From the NCBI GenBank assembly GCA_019914945.1, contig CM034099.1, positions 22,346,704 through 22,410,703 on the forward strand: a stretch of 64,000 bases of DNA. The letters run 5' to 3'. Shown here piece after piece: positions 1 through 12,094 of this stretch. How positions within the stretch are numbered: the stretch's first letter is position 1; the number at the start of each line of letters is the position of its first letter. Under the pieces are notes generated by a model. The model ran no database searches and had not been told where the DNA came from. It saw only the letters and a program-made list of their open reading frames with translations. The stretch is from Typha latifolia. Taxonomy: Eukaryota > Streptophyta > Magnoliopsida > Poales > Typhaceae. The translations under genes were made by a program, and so were the position numbers.

Positions 1-3000
1 CTTCGAGAATGATGAAAAGGTAAATATGTAATTCTTTTGAGCTTGTATTTATCTATAAAAGATATTCATTGATGATGTACCTTTTATATTGATGGATTTT
101 AATTTCTCAAGGAAAGCATATTTTCTTATTCAGCTTTCTTGTTAGATTTTCTTCTACATGTTCACGTATCAAATGTGCAGTAGCATATGTAGAAACTGTA
201 TAAATCATTAAATATATTGTAGATATTATTCTACATGTTACACTGAAACTCAGATCTCTCATGAAATTAGGGGTTCCTATTTATTTTTCTTGGCCTATGT
301 GACTATGAGCCTAGAGAAGGAATGCCTCGAAGTAGGCTATCTGATATCAAAAGTTGATGTCCTCGATATGAAAGCACAGTAGGAAATACTATCAATAAAT
401 GGAAGTTTGTTGTAGTTCTAAATGTTGAATTGATCTGCTATGCTGCAGGAGTACAAACTCTTCTATATACTTCCTGTGCATGTGGACACGACTCTCTCTC
501 CCTCACTCTTTCTTCTCTTCCAAATAGAGCCCTCTGTGATTGCCTTTGAATGTTGTGATTAACTGACAACAGAGCCCTCTATGCTCTGTTGCAACCAGAA
601 CCAATTTACGCGATGACCAAAAGGAAAAAGAGAGTCAGGACATGGGCCGCTTAGTGTTGTTCATCATGATGAAGTTATGCTTGATTCTGTTCTCCTTTTA
701 TGCTTGAAATCACTTTCCTTTCACTGGGCAAACACTTACATTTATTGCAATAAATTTGGCAAACACCTGCACTGTCGTTGTTTCCTGTTTATCCTGTGAG
801 TTAAAGATCTTTATGAAGTCAATAACATTAGTTTACGTTCAGTACCCTTAGGCTGTTTTATTCATTTAACTATTCTAGGTGTACGATAGCTAGTATTTTA
901 ACTTTTACTACTTTTATGATCGTGAAGGTGCGGACTGTCAGTCTTTTTGGTGAAGTATGGGGAATTGGCCCTGCAACTGCTTTAAAATTATATGAGAAAG
1001 GATACCGTACACTTGATGATCTGAAAAAGGAAGACTCTTTAACAAATGCTCAGAGGATAGGACTAAGATTCTTCGATGACATTAAGAAAAGGATTCCACG
1101 TCATGAGGTGCAATTTATGTACATTGTTTAATTAATATAGCTTCAATTTTGAATATGTTTTTAAGATTAATTTTCCTTTTTTCTTGTTGATCTAGGTTAA
1201 AGATATGGAGGTGCTTTTAAAAAAAGCTGCGCAAGATGTCCTGCCTGGGGTTCGTGCTGTAAAAACTGTCTTCTTTTACTTTGTCTCTGTACAAATCAAT
1301 CTTAAGCAATAGCTGAATTTCCCTTAGGTGCAGATTATGTTTCTACTTATGTCAATTTGGGGCAAAGTGTGTATATCTATAGGGCTTGACATCAATGCAG
1401 AGACTCAGTTCTATATAATGCTTGCAAAAGTTTTTGCCCCTAGCTGTTTACACCTGATTGTAGAAAGAGATCACCAATATTCTCTAGTCTCATATCACAT
1501 TCAGGCAACCATTCATATTTTATTATGTAATAATCATGTACAATTACACGATTAACTTATTGCATAGTTTCTACTTGGCATGCAAAGTTGGTTGACCTGC
1601 CAATTCTTGATACGGAGGGCTAACACAGGTTGTTAGATACCCCACATGTTCAATAAGAAACGAGCATGTGCAGTTAAATGGAAACTTGTGTTGTTAAATG
1701 TAACAGTTAAATGCAACAATTTTGAGTTATTCAATTTTGATCTACAATTCTTGGATCTTGATACCTCTGACTATATTTTTGAGTTGCACATTACATTGAC
1801 CATACTTTTTCTTGCACAACTATTGGATCATAATAGTGGTCGAACTGTTTTATTTTTCAAGGTGATTGTTGTTTGTGGAGGATCATACAGACGTGGCAAA
1901 GCTTCTTGTGGGGATTTAGATATCATCATTACTCATCCTGATGGGGAGAGGTAAGTCATCAAGTGTGCAGCAGTCTGTAGTTTGTATTATCATCAATCGA
2001 TTGACAACATAGCAGCTAGCTTAATATAAACGTTAGAAGAAAAAGAAGCAGAAAGTTTTTCTGTGGTCAAACTAATGTTTGAAACTTTTTGTCCTCTTAA
2101 TGTTTTAAAGTAACTGATCACGAGGTCAAACTTTTCTCATTCCTTCCAGCCATAAAGGTTTTCTACCTAGGTATGTTCAATATCTGAAGGACACCAACTT
2201 TTTGAGGGAGGAGCTTGTGTTTAGCACACATAGCACTGAGGTAACTGTGGTGCCATCCATCCTTTTCATCTTCCCTCTATCTGCATTACCTTTTGCTTAT
2301 GTATTTACAGAGGCTTGTGAAGTTGTCATTCAATGTAGTGCAATGATCTCATAGGAGTGGAGCGCAACTTTTCTTTTAATGTAATGTCATTCAAGTATTT
2401 AACCTTTGACAGCTTATTTTCTTTTATCAGATGCATGAAGACTAGATTTTTGATGTAATGCCAATCCTTATTGAAACAACAGATGATTCAAAACCTATGA
2501 TCAGTTTTGGAGAGAGGAGAGGAAGAGACGGTGGATGTATTTTCTGAATTGATGAAAGAGGGGGCAAAGCCTATTTATACAAGGTCACCATAAAATAAGA
2601 TAAAATAAATAATATATAAATCTAATAACTTTAATACTTATGAATGAAGATTAGTACAGTAAGTGGAAGGATAAGATCAGTCATAACTTTGCTTCTTTGT
2701 ATGTAAGCAAATGTCTGACGATGGTTGTCCTTTATGATAGAAATGCCCTCCACATTAAAACTGATATTCATATACATGAATCCATGACTAATAATCTGAG
2801 ATATTAGTTGGCGCTGATGGTTTACAACAGCTAATGGATGATGTTTACCCTCCCGAAAATAAGCAGTTTATTTAGTAATTACTAACATATTATTTGAAAT
2901 AGCTCTTAATTTTGTTCTCAAGAGTTATATTTTGAATGTTTGATTTTCCTTTTCGACAAACCATCGTACTGTTCTTTAATAACTTATTCCTTTTACTGAT

Positions 3001-4853
3001 CATTCTCTAATGCACCAATATAGGGAACTGATTCTGGGGTTGATACATATTTTGGTCTTTGCACATATCCAGGTCGGGAACTGCGACATCGTATAGACTT
3101 TAAGGTACAGTAGCAAATGTGGAATTTTTTTAGGGATTTTGGCTATTTTCTTCCTTACATTGTTATGAAGTCAAAAAAGATAGTTTCGGACAAAGTTCTA
3201 GAATACTTATATTCTTTCTTGGGATAAATGATATTTAACTCGAAGCAATCATTAATATACTATTGGATGCACAAGATGATTATGCTTGTTTTGCATTATA
3301 TACAGTGGATAATTATTTTGCATCAGGCAATGGTTATCTTAGGGTTAACATTTAATCTTACTTCTCTAGCACTTATAAAATTCAAATTACAAATTTAATG
3401 TATTATTTTTCATTTAGGTTCTTCTCTTGTTCTTCGTTTGTGATTGAATTCAATAAGTTAAATATGTATATTGTATAGTAGATAAGCACTATGTTCAATC
3501 ACAATTGCTTATCTTGTGAAAACTTAAAACAATCTAACCATTATTGTTACAACTTGTACTTCAAAAGAATGGAAGGGAAGATATGAGTCATTCTATAATT
3601 GCATAGTCTTATTGCAAAGTAACATAACCTTAAGGAGCATAACAACTTTGGTTAAACAGATTGCTATGAAAAGTGAAGATAGGATTTCACCTTTTAGCTG
3701 CAGATATCAATCTATGTGGTTTGCAGAGGTTCCTATTGCTAATAATATAATACATGGAAAATTTGAAACTTCTCTTAGTATTTATTGATGGTGCTACTGA
3801 TCTTTTAATGAAGCTACTAGGTTCTCGGTATTCATTTTATGTGCTGATAAAATTTGTTGCATCTTTGACCCTTACAGGTGTACCCAAGGAACAGATATGC
3901 CTTTGGGCTAATAGCATGGACTGGAAATGATGTGCTGAATAGGCGGTATGAATCTTCTTAAAGCAATCTCCTGAATCATATTCTTGATTGTTTCATTTCA
4001 TATTTATAGGCAAAGTCGTATCGATCAAAAGAGATCAAGTTTATTCAGAGAATAGAACCTTATGAGACTTAGATTACTAATGGCTATGATAGAATGTGCT
4101 TTTGGTGATTTGCCATTGAAAAGAAATAAGGGCAATGCTCCTTGAGATTTTTGATTATGTTCTGAAGAGCAGCAGAATGATTGAAGATCATCCTACCAAG
4201 GCAGTGGCTTCTCTCAAAAATGTATTCTTGCTTGTGTTTCCTTATTTGTAGTAACTGCTGGAAATTGTCATAAGTTGCTTGTTCGTAATAGCTGCACCAG
4301 ACAGGTAAATAATAAGCTGAAAGGTTCTGATCTGCTTTACACTTTATTTTGCCTTTGCCATTTTATTACGAGCATTTAGATATTTCACAGAAAAGTGTAA
4401 CTTTGTTTGTGAACTAAATGTCCTCTAGATTGAGATTATTAGCTGAGTCGAAGGGGTACAGACTTGATGATACCGGGCTTTATCTAGCACATCAGGGCAG
4501 TTCTGGGAAACGAGTATGTACGACATACATGCATATTTTGAATAATGTTATGTACACAAGGTATCATTACTCATATAAAATAAAAAGAGAACTATCAACA
4601 GATAAGATGATGCCACGCCTTCTTATTTGTAGAATATCTATAAAATAGTTCTGAATATAGTATTACTTATATATTTTGCTAGCGAAGAATTTCTTTTCCT
4701 TTCTTGTTTTGAGTAATATGAGAATTTTTACTTTATTTTAGTTTTCTTTTACAGGGAGTGAAATCGGGAACACTAGTAAATTGCAATACAGAGAAGGATG
4801 TATTTGATGTACTTGGATTCCCTTGGCTGGAACCTCATGAGAGGAATCTGTGA
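1..4853 (+). CDS. POLL: DNA polymerase lambda, 3' part (5' end outside window)
   Basis: Family X DNA polymerase that fills short gaps in base-excision repair and non-homologous end joining in the nucleus. Nine exons fit splice consensus and keep frame: 1-19, 928-1107, 1196-1249, 1862-1950, 2150-2240, 3024-3104, 3878-3945, 4429-4513 and 4755-4853, giving about 254 C-terminal residues. Visible in order: a helix-hairpin-helix of the fingers ([14 protein letters not shown]), the palm motif GGSYRRGK followed by GDLDIII with the paired catalytic aspartates, the third aspartate in RHRIDFKV, and the C-terminal [13 protein letters not shown] that ends plant Pol lambda. The BRCT and 8-kDa domains must lie upstream of base 1. 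The short stretches at 916-1131 and 1646-1954 that look like separate ORFs are exons read through into introns. Family assignment is firm; exon edges are inferred by eye. Confidence 0.93.
2490..2754 (-). mobile_element. possible solo LTR of a Copia-type element in a POLL intron
   Basis: Read on the minus strand this intron segment begins TGTGGAGGGCATTT at 2754 and carries a TATA-like TATAAATAGG at about 2570-2579, followed by a C/T-rich leader. That is the layout of a plant LTR promoter. No matching target-site duplication or internal domain was found and the far edge is uncertain, so this is a weak call. Confidence 0.3.
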
Positions 4854-5122
4854 CGGTACTCTTTGACCCTCTTTAACCCACTTATCTTTGTGATAGTGAA
4901 TGCTAAATTATCCTTCCAAAACCAACTGCAGTTTTCATGAATTTTTGATCAAGTTACCCCTCTAATTTTTTTATCAGCATACTACATTTAAAAGTAGTCA
5001 GCAGTTTTCAAACACGATACAAAAAATAAGGAGCAGACTTAAAAAGTCAGGAATTCCTATTTTCTTCCATGACTACCAATTTTGCTCCTTGTATTCCATG
5101 GACTTTCTTGCTCTTTAATGAC
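4854..5122. other. 3' flank of POLL, no gene seen
   Basis: AT-rich sequence after the POLL stop codon. It probably includes the 3' untranslated region. No other coding or RNA feature is recognised. Confidence 0.5.
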
Positions 5123-5381
5123 CTATGTGCACTTGCTATCAAAAATACCCTAAAAAGAACAGTAAACTGTATGTGTTCTTTTTTTCCTTTTTTTTTTTAA
5201 AAAATTAGTAGACTGACTCATTGCAAGATCGCAAAAAGATGCATATATTTGTAGATCTATGTGCACTTGCTATCAAAAATACCCTAAAAAGAACAATAAA
5301 CTTTGATGGTTTTTTTCCCTTTTTTCCTAAATTAGTAGACTGATTCATTGCAAGATCACAAAAAGATGCATATATTTGCAG
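5123..5381. repeat. two-copy tandem repeat, period about 134 bp
   Basis: The block starting CTATGTGCACTTGCTATC at 5123 recurs at 5257. Both copies continue through a T-rich stretch, TTAGTAGACTGA, and AAAAAGATGCATATATTTG. They differ mainly in T-tract length, so the duplication is fairly recent. The reading frames crossing it have no recognisable domain. Confidence 0.85.
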
Positions 5382-5868
5382 GCGTTTGATTGAAACCCCT
5401 AAAATCCTTCCCCTGAACGGAACTGAAAAGTATACCTTGATTGATTGATCCCACAAAAAGAGTACAAGAAGACATCTAAAACTTTATTCACTTGGAATAA
5501 GGTTTATTTTAACATAAGTATTCTAATTTTAATATTAAAAGAGAGCTAATATCAATATAAGTTATTCTAATATTTAGTTCAATACTATTCTAAAAATTAA
5601 TATTTATATTTGATGTGACATAAATTTAATATTAAAATATTAAAGAATAGTGAATTTGTATTGAGAATTTCTAATGTTTTTTTTATAAAATAATAAAAAT
5701 ACTCTTGATTGGATGTAATTAAGGGTATTTTTGTCACTGTCTTAGACGCCTTCGCCACTGTTGGGACTTTGTAGAGCTCGTCCTCCTCCATCCCCATCAT
5801 ATACATTGCATAGCTTAGCCATAATTTATATGACACCAACTGAGCTATGTCGTTTCTCGTCCTTCATC
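5382..5868. other. AT-rich intergenic stretch
   Basis: Low-complexity AT-rich DNA between the tandem repeat and the first gag-like fragment. Short frames here have no family resemblance. Confidence 0.5.
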
Positions 5869-5942
5869 CCTTTGTGTGGACGAGCGTCGAACAACATATG
5901 AGAGAGATGAGTGTTCGGTGGCGGAGGACAGATTCCTTCTCT
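5869..5942 (-). pseudogene. short degenerate gag-like fragment (third copy)
   Basis: On the minus strand this segment aligns by eye, base for base with small changes, to the start of the gag-like ORFs at 6431-7108 and 8002-8696. All share the block coding LFDARP followed by a lysine a residue or two later, preceded by a TCCTCCGCC-rich stretch. Only about 75 bp is recognisable and the frame before LFDARP is diverged. It is best read as a relic of the same repeat family. Confidence 0.6.
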
Positions 5943-6430
5943 ACTCTTTGTTCAGGCATAGTGGTGCCCTTAGGTCCTAGTTACTATCTATATTTAATCT
6001 TAATTGGGAAGCTAATCTATCTATCTATCTACGTACAATTTATTTATTATAGAAATTCATTTAGTCCATATTTGATCAAAACAGTTTGGGACTGGCATAG
6101 TTTGATTAATTTGTAGATAAATAAGTTGAATTTCTATATAAGCTGCAGTTTTTATAACCCCTTGGAAGAGCACCATGAATGTAAGGCCTTTCCCCGTGCT
6201 CTAGATTGAGATTATTAATTAGGTGAGTACAAAGGCTCTTCCTCTTTTTTGTGCAGATACTAGATAAAGTTTAAGAAAAATAAATTTATAATATATAACT
6301 AATACTAAAGAATAAATCTTAGATAGGCATGTATTTCCTATCACATGTGCATCAGATTATGTGACAAAACCCAAATCTAATTAAACTGGAATATATTCAG
6401 AATTAAAAACAAGCCTACTCTCAATCCTAC

Positions 6431-7108
6431 TCAAAAGAAAAGACACCGACACCGCCTTCTCCTTCGCAACCCTGCAGTATCTTCCAATATGCCGTGGCTT
6501 TCCCCAGTTGACATATCTGAATCCTCGCTCTCCTCCCACTCCCTCAACGACGCCTCTTTAATTCTTAGCACTGTCCAGAGCTCATTCATCGCTTCGTTCT
6601 TCTTCCCCATCAAAAAATTTTGTAAATTACCATACGGAGATGGCAACCTCTTCCACGCCATGGATGCTAAGAGCTCGTCGTCGAACTCGCCCACCTCGTT
6701 CGCCGCGACGGATTCGAATCTGGCGAGCTCCTCCAAGATGGGCTCGTCTTCGGCGAACTCGAAGTCGACCAATCGTGGAGCCCAGCGGTTGGGGCGTAAC
6801 ACCTCGTAGGTCCTCTCGAGGGCGAGCCACAGATTGGCGGCGGTGGGGCGGTGGACGTGGATGCGGAAGAGGCGGTCGGAGAGGGTGTGGAGGATGTGGC
6901 CCCGGCACAAGGTGTCGTCGTCGTCCCACCTCTTCGATGCGGCGGCATCGTCGTCTTTTTGGGGACGGGCGTCGAACAAGACGTAGGCGAGGTGGAGGGT
7001 TCGGAGGCGGAGGAGGACGGATTCCTTCCAGCGATGGTAGCCGTCGATGCCGTCCAAGGGTATGATCGGGAGCAAGGGAGAGAAGGACTGCATGGTCGCA
7101 ACTCGCAA
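6431..7108 (-). CDS. Copia-type gag-like protein, 225 aa, retrotransposon-derived
   Basis: An intact single-exon frame resembling the N-terminal gag (UBN2-like) part of plant Ty1/Copia polyproteins. It has LDGIDGYHRWKESVLLRLRT near residues 17-36, then WDDDD, a RGHIL segment, and NLWLALERTYEV around residues 110-121. It ends in a short basic tail with no zinc knuckle, protease, integrase or reverse transcriptase. The ORF is GC-rich inside AT-rich flanks. It could be a truncated element copy or a captured gag gene; an intact frame alone does not prove function. The antisense and other-frame arginine- and proline-rich frames over the same DNA are shadows. Its closest relatives in the window are the copies at 8002-8696 and 5869-5942. 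Confidence 0.6.
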   Translation of the reverse strand: MRVATMQSFSPLLPIIPLDGIDGYHRWKESVLLRLRTLHLAYVLFDARPQKDDDAAASKRWDDDDTLCRGHILHTLSDRLFRIHVHRPTAANLWLALERTYEVLRPNRWAPRLVDFEFAEDEPILEELARFESVAANEVGEFDDELLASMAWKRLPSPYGNLQNFLMGKKNEAMNELWTVLRIKEASLREWEESEDSDMSTGESHGILEDTAGLRRRRRCRCLFF

Positions 7109-7149
7109 GGAGGAGGATTTTGATATGGAATTGATGGGATTTGCCTTTA

Positions 7150-7980
7150 TTTAATAGAGGGGCGGGAGGAGTTTATTACCGATGGTAACTCGGACATTTC
7201 CATTATTCTTATAGATAGTAGTTATCATGTGAGCTTTTCTTTAAAACCTTTTGTGTCTATCTATAGTCCTAAAAATACTTCAACCGGTTATTATTTATTT
7301 CTAAACAATAAATTTTAAATCAGTACTATTTAACGAGTTCTTCTGCATATAGACCCTTAATTTTTTTTATTTACATATATATTTTTTAAAATTTTATATT
7401 TATATGTGTACCTTCTTATTTATTTTTTATAATTATATTATCTTAATAATTTATCAAATAAAAAACATTTTATGATAATAAGTGTATCGATATCTTTTAT
7501 AATTAACTTAATGAAAGTTTGATTAAATTCTATCTCTTCAATTATTTTTTTAATTATATCTCTTATTAGTTTAAGATTGATTTAAACTAAAATTTGATTA
7601 CATATAGAGATAGAGAATCTAAGTTAAATTAATATTTATCTCCTATAGAAATAAATAATATAATTTAAATTATCTAGTATTAAGTGTTATCTCTTATAAT
7701 CAACCATATCGTATCTATCGCAATTATCTTTTAAAAAAAACATGTAACTTAAAAGATAAACACAAGTAATCTAATTTTCTTAACAAATATGTTAATTTTT
7801 TTTATTGTAATACAATGTTGGACTCCGTACGAAGTATTAAAACTGACTATTATAATTATAAAATTTAAAAGTATATTAAAATATTTGTCAAAACAAAATA
7901 TGTGCGTGCCACGTGTAAGGCTTACTTAATATACCTTATATAAAATAAAAACTTAATATACCAAATCCACGTCAAAGATA
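7150..7980. other. AT-rich spacer between two gag-like copies
   Basis: Very AT-rich sequence with no frame of interest and no convincing paired long terminal repeats. A CACGTG core lies near 7911-7916, but no gene is positioned to use it. Confidence 0.5.
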
Positions 7981-8001
7981 CATTATTTTGTTCTAATGCA
8001 T

Positions 8002-8696
8002 TTAGAATACCGAAAAGATCTCCGTCGTGTTTGTAGATGTCGAGCTCTGCTCCTCGTGCGTACAATGCCGTGCAATTTGTCCCAATACACCACACTTATA
8101 TAACATCGAGATGCTCGACTGCCCTTGTTCCCATCTTCTCGTCTCGTGGCCTCTTCGGCCGCCACTATTCTCATGCGTCTCCATACCGCATCCATCGACT
8201 CCGCCGCTTCTTTCGACAACAAGCAACGGTAGCAACTTCGACGCCACCTTCTCAAACAAGCACTCATCCTCTAAAAATCTACGCTTGTCTTCCAAGTATG
8301 TGAACCCTGCAGCAGCAGCAGCAGCAGCAGCTAAGGATTCAAACCTAGCGAGCTGCTCCAAGGCTTATTGTCCAAGAACTCGAAATCTTCGTAACTCTGC
8401 ATCGCCGACCGTAGAGGAGGTTTGATCTCGTAGGTTCTCTATAAGGCCAGCCAGAGGTTTTTGGCGGTGGAGAGGTGGACGTCGATGCAGAAGTGGCGGT
8501 CGGAGAGGCCCTCGAGGATGTGGCCGCGGCAGATGGCGTCGTCGTCGTCCCACTTTTTGATTCTGCGGGCATTGTCGGTGGGACGGGCGTCGAATAACAC
8601 GTAGGCGATGCGGAGGGTGCGGAGCCGGAGGAGGACGGATTCCGTCCATCGGCAGTAGTTAGCGGTGCCGCAATTGGGGAGTCCGCATAGGATCAA
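8002..8696 (-). pseudogene. frameshifted Copia gag-like copy with damaged CCHC zinc knuckle
   Basis: The N-terminal half reads from 8696 to about 8439 and shares ESVLLRLRTL, YVLFDARP, WDDDD, CRGHIL and NLWLAL with the intact copy at 6431-7108. The frame then breaks, and the C-terminal half continues in another frame from 8361 to 8002 (ARFES, then a run of eight alanines from a GCA-type repeat). Near its end is YKCGVLGQIARHC, a retroviral CCHC knuckle in which the first Cys has become Leu and the His has become Gln. The frame break and loss of two zinc ligands indicate a dead copy. No pol domains follow. Confidence 0.7.
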
Positions 8697-8961
8697 ATTT
8701 GGAGAAGAAAAAGAGTGGAGAGAGGCGGAATCACAAAGTGCTTTTTTATTGATTTAGATAAGAAACAAATTATAACGAGTTTAAACTATGTCGATATAGT
8801 CACGACGTTGAAATTTATTGAATTGATACGGGCTTGATCACTGAAGGTTGAATCCATTATGAGCCCAATGGATCTTAAAAGAAGGCTGGGCTTAGAAATG
8901 AAATGGGCTTTCGTAAGGATCAGGGAAAAGTACTCCATATTTGAATAAGATATTATCTAGT

Positions 8962-8979
8962 GAGAGAGAGAGAGAGAGG
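8962..8979 (+). repeat. GA microsatellite in PRIN2 leader
   Basis: Nearly perfect GA dinucleotide run ending 8 bases before the PRIN2 start codon. It is probably within the 5' untranslated region and could be a target for GAGA-binding (BPC) factors. Confidence 0.8.
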
Positions 8980-8986
8980 AGCAAAA

Positions 8987-10788
8987 ATGGTGAGCTCTGG
9001 GTGCAGACCTCTGGGTTTATCTGCTCTCCTTCCTTCGACCTCTACTTCGCTGTCGCCCTCCTCTTCGTCCTTGCGCTTATCTAGTCGCCAATCTTCGAAC
9101 CCCGCCTTCCTTTCCAGAGCCCATCACTTCTTCCCTCTTAAACCCTCATCACCTCCTCCTCCTCCTCCTCCTCCTTCCTTCTCCTCTATTTCCCGCTCTA
9201 CCCGCCTCGTCTGCGGGGCTGCGGAGTACAAATTTCCCGACCCAGTTCCTGAATTCGCTGAAGCTGTGAGTTATCTTATCCCCAGCTCCATTTACGGTAT
9301 CAGTTATCTCTGTCTTTACTTTACTGGGTGTGTGAATGTTTGTGGGTTCAGGAGGTCGACAAGTTTCGGACTCATATGCTCGAGAGGCTGACAAAGAAGA
9401 ATGAGTATTTTGGGGATTTTATTGATGAAATTGTAGACATCTGCACTGAGGTTAGACTCTCCTGTGAAGTGTTTCTCTTTGAATAGTTGCCATTTCTGAA
9501 GTGTTTCTTGGGAAGAAGATAAAATGGTCAATATTTCGTCTTTTAGTCAAAAAAATATGAAATAGGCTTTGCTTAAGCAATAGACCAAGGCTTCCCATTC
9601 TGCACCGTGTGGTAGGAGAAGCGAATCGAAGTTTGGGAAGATGTATATGAATCTATAAACATTTATTGATGTTATGAATCTATGAACATTTATTAATGTT
9701 ATTTGGGAAGTAGTCGAAGTTTGAAGTCATGGAAGTCTGAAGGAGAAGCATAGAGTGGATTCTATATCTCGTCTCCTTAAGGCTTAAATTCAAAAATGCA
9801 CAAGCAAGTTTTTGCACGACTGCAATAGGTGCATGTATTGTAGTAAACGAATTCTGTTGGCTTACTTGATGATTTCTATATGACAAGTCTACAAAACAAG
9901 CTCTATCATTAGATAGTGTGTCTCTTCCATCAAATTTCATTAGCATCTACCTTTTGTTTCATTTTATTGTTGTATTTTGTATCTTGATCAGTTTAGTTAA
10001 ATTATCGTTGAACATTGTTCTGTTCTTGGCAATGAACATTATGTCAATTAGAAGCTGAAGCTCATACTAGATGTGTATTAGTTCATCCTTGGCTTAAGCC
10101 TAGATGGATTTCCTGGGTGAATCATCAACTTGATCCACTTGTTCTTTTCTATTATAAATTTGACTTCAGGTGCGGAGTCATCTAAAGATTGGCTTCCATA
10201 TAAAGTACATTATCAATAATCTCAGATGAGTTCGTTCCCTAAATTTATCACCTACAATGGCCTTACTGTCCTAAATTCCCTGATTATATGTTCAATAATG
10301 TTGCGGACAATGTACGGTTTTGCAAGTATAACCTTTTATTTTTTTAATATTTTGCACTTCTTTCATGCTCATCGAATCCTGATTGGTATTTACATTTGCT
10401 TTAGCTGCACATGGTAGTTACATTATCATTCTTCAATATATCTGCTGAATTAGATAGGCATCTCATTCCAAGAAAGCATTCCTGCTTTCATGTTATAAAG
10501 TGAAATATCTTCACATGCAGTGTGTAGAATGTGTCATTTGCCTTTAATTTCCCGATAAGTAAACCTCCAACTCAGTTGTTTTTGCTACTGTGGCAGATCT
10601 TACGCAACTTCTTACACACAGAATATGGTGGCCCTGGGACTCTCATGGTTCTCCCCTTCATTGACATGGCCGATACAATCAGAGATAAGGGGCTTCCTGG
10701 GGCACCTCAAGCTGCACGCGCAGCAGTTGTCTGGGCTCAAAAGCACATCGACAAGGACTGGAAGGAATGGACTGGAGATAGTAACTAA
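8987..10788 (+). CDS. PRIN2: Protein PLASTID REDOX INSENSITIVE 2, chloroplastic
   Basis: Small plastid nucleoid protein that in Arabidopsis supports plastid-encoded RNA polymerase activity and redox retrograde signalling. Three exons: 8987-9265, 9352-9450 and 10597-10788, giving 189 aa. The ATG at 8987 follows a GA run and opens a Ser/Thr/Pro-rich, acid-poor N-terminus of about 70 residues typical of a transit peptide, including a proline run from a CTC repeat. The mature part starts near LVCGAAEYKFPDPVPEFAEA and carries EIVDICTE, then EYGGPGTLMVLPFIDM, APQAARAAVVWAQ and a terminal DWKEWTG. Cysteines sit at the mature N-terminus and in VDICTE; a redox-active cysteine is reported for the family. 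A decayed paralogue lies at 19513-22962. The family name is recalled from memory, not from a search. Confidence 0.8.
9645..9700. repeat. 27-bp tandem duplication in PRIN2 intron 2
   Basis: TATGAATCTATAAACATTTA and its near copy TATGAATCTATGAACATTTA are adjacent, with two or three differences between copies. It lies in the intron between exons 2 and 3 of PRIN2, and no function is implied. Confidence 0.7.
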
Positions 10789-12094
10789 GACTAGAACTTT
10801 CGTAATGTTAGGACTATCATCTGTTTTACCATAAGGTATTGAGTGTATCGGTGACGGTAATGAATTGGCAACAACACTTCTATCATTGCAGCTTATTATC
10901 TTTGTATACATATATCTGTTGGTTTGCTGAACAGCAATTTTACTCATTTCTTAGCTTTAGGTCTCGATCAATTTGTGGATAAAATTTATTAAGAATAATT
11001 ATATATACACTTTTTAAATATAAATTAGGTATATCGATAACTTTACTTATAATTTATTATTTGATTGTAAAACATAATGATTATCTTAAATAAATTCATG
11101 CAAAAATTTATATTTAATTAGTAACTATGAATAAATATGTTAATTGTATTAAAAATCTTACTTATATAATTTAATCGCACATCCTATCTATGATAGTATT
11201 CACAAGACTTATCTTATACAAGATTTGACTGTTTAATTGTAAAATGTATTTAAAAGTCATAATTTTTGCCAACTTGTCCTACTTTATGTTGAAAGGAGAG
11301 CTCGTTTTAGCCACAAGAAATGTTGATTACAAGTTTTTGAGCTCTCAGATATTGGTGCATAATTAAACCTCTGCATAGCTAAACATGACCATAATATGCA
11401 GTGATATTGCATATTGAACTACTCCAGTCTGTTTAAATTCTGCAACCTATTAGTACTATTTTCCAGTATCCAGAGCAATATAAAAATGCCATCATCAGAT
11501 ATTACTGGCTAAAAAGTGCCACAGCTTCACTAATATCATCAGAGATGTATATGCTAAAACCAAATGCATTAGTTAATATATAAATGCTACGATGCATCAG
11601 AAAAGAGGTCCTTTTAAAATTCATCTTTAAGTAGGTTTTGTGTGTGTTGCCTGAAGGCATTAAGTAATACCTATAACCATCCATGTACCACATAACAAAA
11701 ATCAAAGAATCTTATAAAAAATCATTAGGCAATAATTTGCCGCACAAGTCCTTAACTTCGATATGATTCAGTAAATAAATATGACTGCATATGAATCATC
11801 TAACTCAGCCTACTCAGCTGATATCAGTTTAGCATATTTAAAGATCCAAAAGTATCAGCAGAAGATACTGCAGCTTCCTAGTAATGCTAAATAAACAAAA
11901 TAGATAATATTTGCTATCAAAAGATATAGCAGCAAACGGCTCTCTCCCTGAAGCAAAGTACAAGATGAAGAGGAGCACATCTGAATTAAAGAGCCGCTAA
12001 CCTATCTAACCAAGAACTATCAGCTGAAGATCAGCTCTTCGGATGCACTTCATTGGGCTTCGCAAAATTATATGTTCTAAACAATATCAGAAGG
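10789..12094. other. convergent intergenic region between PRIN2 and the tRNA methyltransferase
   Basis: The 3' flanks of two genes facing each other. The sequence is AT-rich and no frame has family resemblance. It probably contains both 3' untranslated regions. Confidence 0.55.

Noticed and set aside
6640..7065. Plus-strand arginine-rich frame opposite the gag-like ORF
   Set aside because: It is a shadow of the minus-strand gag-like frame: composition is extreme and there is no domain.
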